From positions 1 to 11,412 of the forward strand of contig JAGWNO010000056.1 of NCBI GenBank assembly GCA_028871235.1: a stretch of DNA of 11,412 bases, given 5' to 3'. The stretch comes from Gammaproteobacteria bacterium (GTDB lineage Bacteria > Pseudomonadota > Gammaproteobacteria > Natronospirales > REEB76). A program made the translations under genes and the position numbers. Below the pieces are notes generated by a model, which searched no databases, was not told where the DNA came from, and saw only the letters and a program-made list of their open reading frames with translations. Position 1 is the first letter of the stretch. The number at the start of each line of letters is the position of its first letter. This document shows positions 6,103 through 11,412 of this stretch, piece after piece.

Positions 6103-7197
6103 TTGGTCCGGGCCCCGGGCCTGGGGCCCGCAGGTTTCGCAGCTCTCCTCCGGCACTGCGGCACAGTGGCGGAGTGTTTCAACACTACGCCACGGGAACT
6201 GAGCGCCGCCGGATTGGCGGCGGAAACCATCGACTGGCTGCGTGCGCCTGATTGGGATGCGGCGGAAAAAGATCTGCGCTGGCTGGAAAGCTCCGGCGCC
6301 GCGCTGCTGCCCTGTGATGATCCCGGTTATCCCGCCCTGCTCAGACAGATCAACGATGCCCCCATCGCATTGTTTCTGCGCGGTGACAGCGCGCTGCTCG
6401 GCAATCCCCAGCTGGCCATGGTGGGCAGCCGTAATCCCAGCGCCGAAGGCAAGCGCAACGCTGCGGAATTCGCCGCCTATCTGGCCCGCTGCGGCCTGAC
6501 CATCACCAGCGGCATGGCTCTCGGTATCGACGCGGAAAGCCATCGCGGCGCACTCAAAGCGGGCGGCACCACCGTCGCGGTGTGGGGCACCGGCCTGGAC
6601 AAACCCTATCCGCCCAGCCATCGGGAGCTGGCCGAAGAGATCGCCAACACGGGTCTGCTGGTATCGGAATTCCCGCCGGGTACGCCGCCGCTGCCCTACA
6701 ATTTCCCGCGCCGCAACCGCCTCATCAGCGGCCTCAGCGTGGGCACGCTGGTGGTGGAAGCGGCACAGGTGAGCGGCTCACTCATCACCGCGCGCCTCGC
6801 CAGCGAACAGGGGCGCGAAGTGTTCGCCATCCCCGGCTCCATCCACAATCCGCTGGCGCGCGGTTGTCACCGCCTGATCCGCGAAGGAGCGAAGCTGGTG
6901 GAATCCGCCGGCGACATCCTCGAAGAACTTGCGCCGCTGCTCAAACTGGAACTGTCCACGCCGCCCGCGACAGCGTCCGCTGCACACCCCCTGGCTGCTG
7001 CAGCGGACGATGCCGAGTACCGGCTGCTGATTGAATCGCTGGATTACGCCCCCACTTCAGTGGATGCGCTCGTGGAGCGCACCGGATTGACGCCCGATGT
7101 GGTTTCCTCCATGCTGCTGATGCTCGAGCTTCAGGGCCAGGTGGAAGCGGCACCGGGCGGACGTTATTCCCGGGTGAACAAGAGGCCGACGTCATGA
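6103..7197 (+). CDS. dprA: DNA-processing protein DprA (Smf)
   Basis: DprA binds incoming single-stranded DNA and loads RecA during natural transformation; it is also widely kept in bacteria not known to be competent. From the TTG at 6103 there are 364 residues. The N-terminal helix-hairpin-helix/SAM-like region has PGLGPAGF. The Rossmann-fold DprA domain (about 67-275) contains MVGSRNPSAEGKR, TSGMALGIDAESHRGAL, GTGLDKPYPPSH, SEFPPGTPPLPYNFPRRNR and the IPGSIHNPLARGCHRLIREGA segment. A C-terminal winged-helix domain (about 303-357) follows a short Ala-rich linker. The TTG is the first ATG/GTG/TTG in frame, but the conserved Trp-Leu segment lies upstream of it, so translation probably starts earlier; ATA at 6070 would give 375 residues. 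The end overlaps smg by ATGA. Function is certain at family level, the start is not. Confidence 0.93.
   Translation: MVRAPGLGPAGFAALLRHCGTVAECFNTTPRELSAAGLAAETIDWLRAPDWDAAEKDLRWLESSGAALLPCDDPGYPALLRQINDAPIALFLRGDSALLGNPQLAMVGSRNPSAEGKRNAAEFAAYLARCGLTITSGMALGIDAESHRGALKAGGTTVAVWGTGLDKPYPPSHRELAEEIANTGLLVSEFPPGTPPLPYNFPRRNRLISGLSVGTLVVEAAQVSGSLITARLASEQGREVFAIPGSIHNPLARGCHRLIREGAKLVESAGDILEELAPLLKLELSTPPATASAAHPLAAAADDAEYRLLIESLDYAPTSVDALVERTGLTPDVVSSMLLMLELQGQVEAAPGGRYSRVNKRPTS
6109..6130 (+). repeat. GC-only inverted repeat at the start of dprA
   Basis: CGGGCCCC (6109-6116) and GGGGCCCG (6123-6130) are perfectly complementary around a 6-base loop, giving a stem of eight G-C pairs. It lies 4 bases after the TTG at 6103 and about 36 bases after the alternative ATA. 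In RNA it would be very stable. It overlaps the codons for RAPGLGP, so part of the pattern may simply reflect coding in a GC-rich genome. Confidence 0.6.
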
Positions 7198-7676
7198 TGA
7201 AGGAAAATGTGCTTGACGTGCTCATGTACCTGTTCGAAAACTACCTGGATGATGATGAGGAAGAGACCGAGACCGACCGCGAATCCCTGACCGTGGAGCT
7301 GGAAGAAGCCGGCTTCCCGCAATCCGAGATCAACAAGGCCTTCGACTGGCTGGAGAACCTGGCCCAGAACCCGCCGACTACCGAACTCGAGATCAACCAT
7401 CGCGACGGTTTCCGCGTTTACGCGGAACAGGAACTGGAGCGGCTCAACACCGAATGCCGCGGATTCCTGCATTATCTGCAGAACATCGGCATCCTCGAAC
7501 CGGTACAACGTGAAGCGGTGATCGACCGCATCATGGCGCTGGACAGCAGTGAGATCGACATCGAGCAGGTGAAATGGATCATCCTGATGGTGCTGTTCAA
7601 TCGCCCGGGCCAGGAAGATGCCTACGCACGCATGGAAGACCTGGTATTTGACGACTCCATCGGCATAATGCACTGA
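7194..7676 (+). CDS. smg: Smg family protein (DUF494)
   Basis: A 160-residue cytoplasmic protein closely resembling E. coli Smg (157 residues): NVLDVLMYLFENY at the start, CRGFLHYLQNIGIL in the middle, and VKWIILMVLFNRPGQEDAYARMEDLVF followed by a C-terminal His. The N-terminal third is very acidic (DDDEEETETDRE at about 19-30). The molecular function of the family is not established; it is repeatedly found next to dprA and often topA. The ATG at 7194 overlaps the dprA stop (ATGA); the next codon is also ATG and could equally be the start. Complete, and family-typical in length. Confidence 0.95.
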   Translation: MMKENVLDVLMYLFENYLDDDEEETETDRESLTVELEEAGFPQSEINKAFDWLENLAQNPPTTELEINHRDGFRVYAEQELERLNTECRGFLHYLQNIGILEPVQREAVIDRIMALDSSEIDIEQVKWIILMVLFNRPGQEDAYARMEDLVFDDSIGIMH

Positions 7677-7799
7677 CGACATCCACCTTACCCGCGTCCT
7701 GCCGCGGTATTACTGCGGCAGGGTTATGTCACGGATACGGATACCCGGTGCCGTCCCGGGTTGCTCTCATCACCGTGTTTGTAGTATTGCTGTATATAT
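7677..7799 (+). promoter_or_regulatory. smg-topA intergenic leader with hairpins
   Basis: The only sizeable gap in the rightward gene cluster (123 bases). It holds a strong hairpin (separate entry), a tandem hexamer ACGGAT ACGGAT (7731-7742), a second inverted repeat ACCCGG/CCGGGT (7743-7748 and 7756-7761, 7-base loop), and an AT-rich end TATATATA running into the topA ATG. A weak promoter-like pair TTGCTC (7761-7766) and TAGTAT (7782-7787) with a 15-base spacer would start transcription only a few bases before the ATG. No Shine-Dalgarno sequence is visible ahead of topA. Confidence 0.5.
7698..7722 (+). repeat. Hairpin between smg and topA, possible attenuator or weak terminator
   Basis: CCTGCCGC (7698-7705) pairs perfectly with GCGGCAGG (7715-7722) around a 9-base loop. 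GACAT at 7678-7682 and ATGTC at 7726-7730 could add an outer 5-base-pair stem. No T-run follows, so it is not a canonical intrinsic terminator; it may be an RNA-processing or pausing element. Confidence 0.55.
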
Positions 7800-10121
7800 A
7801 TGAGTGAAAACCTCGTCATCGTCGAATCCCCCGCGAAGGCCAAAACCATCAAGAAGTACCTGGGCAAGGGCTTCGAGGTGCTGGCCTCCTACGGCCATGT
7901 CCGCGACCTCGTACCCAAAGAGGGCGCGGTGGATCCGGAAAACGCGTTCAGCATGAAATACGCGCTCATCGAGCGCAACGAGAAGCACGTGGACGCCATC
8001 GCCAAGGCGCTGAAGAAAGCCGGGGCGCTGTACCTCGCCACCGACCCGGACCGCGAAGGCGAAGCCATCTCCTGGCACCTCTATGAGATCCTCAAGGACC
8101 GCGGCGCCCTCAAGGACAAGAAAGTGCACCGTGTGGTGTTCCACGAGATCACCGAACGCGCCATCAACGAGGCGGTGGCCAACCCACGGGCGCTGTCCAC
8201 CGAACTGGTGAATGCGCAGCAGGCGCGCCGCGCACTGGATTACCTGGTGGGCTTCAACCTGTCGCCGCTGCTGTGGAAGAAGATCCGCCGCGGCCTGTCC
8301 GCCGGCCGCGTGCAATCGCCGGCACTGCGCCTGATCGTGGAGCGCGAGGACGAGATCGACAAGTTCAAGAGCGAGGAATACTGGACCATAGCCGCCGACG
8401 CGGAAAAGAACGCCCAGCCCTTCACCGCCCGGCTGCTGGAATACCAGGGCGGGAAGGTCGAACAGTTCAGCTTCCGCGATGAGCAGGCCACCCGCGCCGC
8501 GGAGCAGGCCCTGCGCAAATCCGCCGGTGGCAAGCTGCGCGTCGCCACGGTGGAGAAGAAACAGCGCAGGCGCAATCCAGCTGCGCCCTTCACCACCTCC
8601 ACGCTGCAGCAGGAGGCCTCGCGCAAGCTGGGTTTCGGGGCCCAGCGCACCATGCGCACTGCCCAGCAGCTCTATGAAGGCGTTGATCTCACCGGCGAAG
8701 GTCCGGTGGGCCTGATCTCCTACATGCGCACCGATTCCGTGAACCTGGCGGCCGAGGCGGTGACCGAGATCCGCGAGGTCATCGCCAAACGCTACGGCCA
8801 GGACCACCTGCCGGAATCGCCGCGGATCTACAAGACCAAATCCAAGAACGCCCAGGAAGCCCACGAGGCCATCCGCCCCACCTCTGCGGCACGCGCCCCG
8901 GAGGACATCCACGGCAAACTCACCGAAGAGCAGCGCAAGCTGTACGAACTCATCTGGAAGCGCACCATCGCCTGCCAGATGGAGCAGGCGGTGTTCGACA
9001 CCGTCACCGCGGATCTGGACGCCGGCGGGCACAACAGCTTCCGCGCCACCGGCTCGGTGCTGGTGGTCCCGGGTTTCATGGCGGTGTACCAGGAGGGCCG
9101 CGACGACAACGGCGAGGACGAGGAGGAACGCCTGCTGCCGCCGCTGGTGGAGGGCGAGAGCATCACGCTCAAGGACATCCAGTGCCAGCAGCATTTCACC
9201 GAGCCGCCGCCGCGCTATTCGGAAGCCAGCCTGGTCAAGGCGCTGGAGGAATACGGCATCGGCCGCCCTTCGACCTATGCCACCATCATCTCCACGCTGC
9301 AGCAGCGCGAATACGTGGAGATGGACCGCAAACGCTTCAAGCCCACCGACGTGGGCCGGGTAGTGAGCAAATTCCTGACCCAGCATTTCACCCAGTACGT
9401 GGATTACGACTTCACCGCCAGGATGGAGGACGAATTGGATGCGGTCTCCCGCGGCGAGAAGGAATGGGTGCCGGTAATGCACGAGTTCTGGGATCCGTTC
9501 AAGAAACTCGTGGACCACAAGGAAGAGAATGTGTCGCGCAAGGATGTGACCACCGAGAAGATGGACGAGAAATGCCCGAAATGCGGCAAACCGCTTTCCA
9601 TCCGCCTGGGACGGCGCGGCCGTTTCATCGGCTGCACCGGCTATCCGGATTGCGACTACACCCGCAATCTGGACGAGACCGCGGAACAGGCCAGCCAGCC
9701 CGAGAAGCTGCCGGACCGGCAGTGCCCGCAATGCAACTCCGACCTCATCATCCGCCGCGGCCGCTATGGCAAGTTCATCGGTTGCAGCAGTTATCCCAAG
9801 TGCAAGTACATCGAGCCGCTGGAGAAACCGCAGGATATGGGCGTCGAGTGCCCGGAATGCCATCAGGGCTCACTGCTCAAGCGCAAGTCGCGCTACGGCA
9901 AGATTTTCTATTCCTGTGCGCGCTACCCGGACTGCAAATACGCCATCTGGAACCCGCCCATCGCCGGACCCTGCCCCAAGTGCGCCTGGCCGATCCTCAC
10001 GGTGAAGACCACCAAGCGCAAAGGCACCGAGCGCGTGTGCCCGCGCAAGGAATGCGGCTACGCTGAACCGGCGCCCGAGCTCGCGCCCGCTGCTGCCGAA
10101 GCGGAAGCGGTCGCCTCCTGA
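7800..10121 (+). CDS. topA: DNA topoisomerase I
   Basis: This 773-residue type IA topoisomerase relaxes negatively supercoiled DNA. The N-terminal Toprim domain (about 3-115) has Glu9 in VIVESPAKAKTI and the acidic DPDRE triad Asp82, Asp84, Glu86 that holds magnesium. The transesterifying tyrosine is Tyr308 in GLISYMRTDS, followed by the conserved EAHEAIRPT and EYGIGRPSTYA segments. The C-terminus carries four four-cysteine zinc ribbons: Cys592/595/612/618, 642/645/662/668, 684/687/706/712 and 725/728/747/752, then an Ala/Glu/Pro-rich tail. It is shorter than E. coli TopA (865), mainly at the C-terminal DNA-binding repeats. The ATG at 7800 is the only in-frame start after a TAG at 7782-7784. 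It lacks a Shine-Dalgarno sequence, relying perhaps on the unstructured TATATATA leader. tsaC follows after 6 bases. Confidence 0.98.
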   Translation: MSENLVIVESPAKAKTIKKYLGKGFEVLASYGHVRDLVPKEGAVDPENAFSMKYALIERNEKHVDAIAKALKKAGALYLATDPDREGEAISWHLYEILKDRGALKDKKVHRVVFHEITERAINEAVANPRALSTELVNAQQARRALDYLVGFNLSPLLWKKIRRGLSAGRVQSPALRLIVEREDEIDKFKSEEYWTIAADAEKNAQPFTARLLEYQGGKVEQFSFRDEQATRAAEQALRKSAGGKLRVATVEKKQRRRNPAAPFTTSTLQQEASRKLGFGAQRTMRTAQQLYEGVDLTGEGPVGLISYMRTDSVNLAAEAVTEIREVIAKRYGQDHLPESPRIYKTKSKNAQEAHEAIRPTSAARAPEDIHGKLTEEQRKLYELIWKRTIACQMEQAVFDTVTADLDAGGHNSFRATGSVLVVPGFMAVYQEGRDDNGEDEEERLLPPLVEGESITLKDIQCQQHFTEPPPRYSEASLVKALEEYGIGRPSTYATIISTLQQREYVEMDRKRFKPTDVGRVVSKFLTQHFTQYVDYDFTARMEDELDAVSRGEKEWVPVMHEFWDPFKKLVDHKEENVSRKDVTTEKMDEKCPKCGKPLSIRLGRRGRFIGCTGYPDCDYTRNLDETAEQASQPEKLPDRQCPQCNSDLIIRRGRYGKFIGCSSYPKCKYIEPLEKPQDMGVECPECHQGSLLKRKSRYGKIFYSCARYPDCKYAIWNPPIAGPCPKCAWPILTVKTTKRKGTERVCPRKECGYAEPAPELAPAAAEAEAVAS

Positions 10122-10127
10122 GACACC

Positions 10128-10691
10128 ATGCCCGGACTCCGTTGGCCGCTGCGCCGCGCCCGTGAGACGGTATGGGGTGGGGGTGTCATCGCCTACCCCA
10201 CGGAAGCGGTGTTTGGTCTCGGCTGTGATCCGCTGGAATCCGCCGCGATCACACGCATCCTCGCCATCAAGGCGCGGGATGCCGCCAAGGGTTTCATCCT
10301 CATCGCCTCGCGGATCGAACAGCTGCTGCCGTTCCTGGCGCCCCTCGACAAAGTCACACGCAGAAAATTGCAAGACAGCTGGCCCGGGCCCGTGACCTGG
10401 GTGGTGCCAGCGGCGCGCGATATCCCCTTCTGGCTCAGCGGCGGACGCGACACGCTCGCGGTGCGCGTCACCGCCCATCCAGCCGCATATGAATTGTGCG
10501 AGATCACCGGTCTGGCGCTGGTATCCACCAGCGCCAACCGCAGCGGCCGCACACCGGCGCGTTCCTCCCTGCAGGTCAGAACCCATCTCAGTGACGCAGT
10601 GGATTGCATCTTGCCAGGCCGCGTCGGGGCACGGCGCAAACCGACGGAAATCCGCGATGCCCGCACTGACCGGGTACTGCGGGCCGGATGA
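10128..10691 (+). CDS. tsaC: Threonylcarbamoyl-AMP synthase TsaC (YrdC/RimN)
   Basis: A 187-residue cytoplasmic enzyme (E. coli TsaC is 190) that makes threonylcarbamoyl-AMP from threonine, bicarbonate and ATP, the first step of t6A37 modification in ANN-decoding tRNAs. Family motifs: YPTEAVFGLGCDP at 23-35, the KxR nucleotide/substrate segment Lys48-Arg50 followed by KGFILIA, the WPGPVTWV strand at 85-92, and STSANRSGRTPARS at 133-146. The end GARRKPTEIRD resembles E. coli TsaC. There is no C-terminal Sua5 domain, so this is the short form. It sits 6 bases after topA and its stop overlaps the hemF start as ATGA, so it is probably co-transcribed and translationally coupled. Confidence 0.96.
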   Translation: MPGLRWPLRRARETVWGGGVIAYPTEAVFGLGCDPLESAAITRILAIKARDAAKGFILIASRIEQLLPFLAPLDKVTRRKLQDSWPGPVTWVVPAARDIPFWLSGGRDTLAVRVTAHPAAYELCEITGLALVSTSANRSGRTPARSSLQVRTHLSDAVDCILPGRVGARRKPTEIRDARTDRVLRAG

Positions 10692-11412
10692 AGCGCATGC
10701 AAGGCATGAACATCCAGGCCGTCGGGACCTACCTGCGTACCTTGCAGGAACGCATCACCGCGGCGCTTGAAAAACTCGACGGCCAGGGCCGCTTCCAGCG
10801 CGATACCTGGTCACGCGCCGAAGGCGGTGGCGGCGAGAGCCGCGTGCTGCGGCATGGCGCGCTGTTCGAGCAGGCGGGCATCAATTTCTCGCATGTGCGC
10901 GGCACAGCCCTGCCGCCGTCTGCCACCGCCCACCGGCCGGAGCTGGCGGGCCGTGGCTGGCAGGGGCTGGGGGTGTCGCTGGTGCTGCATCCCCGGAACC
11001 CGTACGTCCCCACCAGTCACATGAATGTGCGCTGTTTCGCTGCGCCCAAGCCCGGTGCGGACAGCGTGTGGTGGTTCGGCGGCGGCTTCGATCTCACGCC
11101 CTGCTACGGCTTCGAAGAGGACGCCCGTCACTGGCACCGGACGGCCAAGGCCGCCTGTGATCCCTTCGGCGAGGATGTGTATGCGCGTTACAAGAAGTGG
11201 TGTGACGATTACTTCTTCATCCGTCACCGCAACGAAGCGCGCGGCATCGGCGGCCTGTTCTTCGACGACCTGAACGAATGGGGTTTCGACAAGTGTTTCG
11301 CGTTCCTGCAAAGCGTGGGCGACCACTTCTTGCCGGCCTACCTGCCCATCGTGGAGCAGCGTCGTGACATGCCATACGGTGAGCGCCAGCGGCAGTTCCA
11401 GCTCTACCGCCG
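10688..11412 (+). CDS. hemF: Oxygen-dependent coproporphyrinogen III oxidase, C-terminus outside the window
   Basis: HemF oxidatively decarboxylates coproporphyrinogen III to protoporphyrinogen IX using molecular oxygen, in haem synthesis. The visible 241 residues align closely with E. coli HemF (about 300): WSRAEGGGGESRVLR, FEQAGINFSHV, SATAHRPELAGR, VPTSHMNVR, WWFGGGFDLTPCYGFEEDA, and the signature KKWCDDYFFIRHRNEARGIG with GGLFFDDLN. Histidines 101, 111, 150 and 180 correspond to the metal/catalytic histidines 96, 106, 145 and 175 of E. coli. The last 60 or so residues are cut by the window edge. The first ATG (overlapping the tsaC stop) is chosen; ATGs at 10697 and 10706 are alternatives. 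Its presence means the organism makes haem aerobically; nothing here shows whether it also has the anaerobic HemN enzyme. Confidence 0.97.
   Translation, partial: MKRMQGMNIQAVGTYLRTLQERITAALEKLDGQGRFQRDTWSRAEGGGGESRVLRHGALFEQAGINFSHVRGTALPPSATAHRPELAGRGWQGLGVSLVLHPRNPYVPTSHMNVRCFAAPKPGADSVWWFGGGFDLTPCYGFEEDARHWHRTAKAACDPFGEDVYARYKKWCDDYFFIRHRNEARGIGGLFFDDLNEWGFDKCFAFLQSVGDHFLPAYLPIVEQRRDMPYGERQRQFQLYR

Noticed and set aside
7743..7761. ACCCGG/CCGGGT inverted repeat before topA as a terminator or operator
   Set aside because: Only six base pairs with a 7-base loop, no T-run and no known operator match; mentioned within the intergenic entry only.
7770..9863. A 697-codon open frame on the minus strand opposite topA
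   Set aside because: It mirrors the topA codons in a GC-rich gene where third positions are almost always G or C, so stops are rare on the other strand. Its His/Arg/Gly-rich product has no recognisable domain, and topA is certain.
1..11412. Mobile element, CRISPR array, defence system, tRNA or rRNA gene
   Set aside because: No transposase or integrase, repeat-spacer pattern or RNA gene signature seen. Nearly all sequence is accounted for by conserved housekeeping genes with tight spacing.

Overview
The window is an ordinary but densely packed piece of a GC-rich proteobacterial chromosome, most likely gammaproteobacterial. RsmB, Smg, TsaC and HemF read as close relatives of the Escherichia coli proteins. 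The gene order resembles a conserved neighbourhood: def-fmt-rsmB beside a LysM gene and dprA, followed by tsaC and hemF as in Pseudomonas, here with smg and topA inserted as in several other proteobacterial lineages. The species cannot be told from this sequence alone.

Layout: two operons diverge from an AT-rich promoter island near 4730-4780. Leftward (minus strand) run def (peptide deformylase), fmt (methionyl-tRNA formyltransferase), rsmB (16S rRNA m5C967 methyltransferase), an exported DUF4390 protein, and an NtrY-like membrane sensor histidine kinase cut by the left window edge. After the 43-base def-fmt gap, genes touch or overlap (fmt/rsmB TGATG, rsmB/DUF4390 almost abutting, DUF4390/ntrY ATGA), as expected for one translationally coupled transcript. 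Rightward (plus strand) run a LysM lipoprotein resembling the type IV pilus accessory protein TsaP, dprA, smg, topA, tsaC (tRNA t6A synthesis) and hemF (aerobic coproporphyrinogen oxidase), the last cut by the right edge. dprA/smg and tsaC/hemF overlap by ATGA and topA/tsaC are 6 bases apart. The only sizeable gap in this half is the 123 bases before topA.

Functionally, the left operon joins the formyl-methionine cycle (Fmt adds the formyl group, Def removes it) to rRNA modification and then to an envelope signalling pair. The right operon mixes cell-wall or pilus, DNA uptake and processing, supercoiling, tRNA modification and haem synthesis genes. It looks like a historically conserved neighbourhood rather than one pathway.

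I found no mobile element, CRISPR array, RNA gene, phage gene or novel defence system. The points most worth checking are the dprA start, where no ATG/GTG/TTG precedes the conserved N-terminus and an ATA stands where a start would be expected, with a very GC-rich hairpin just downstream; the tight pairing of the uncharacterised exported DUF4390 protein with the sensor kinase; the hairpin-containing leader and absent Shine-Dalgarno sequence of topA; and the apparent lipoprotein signal on the TsaP-like protein.
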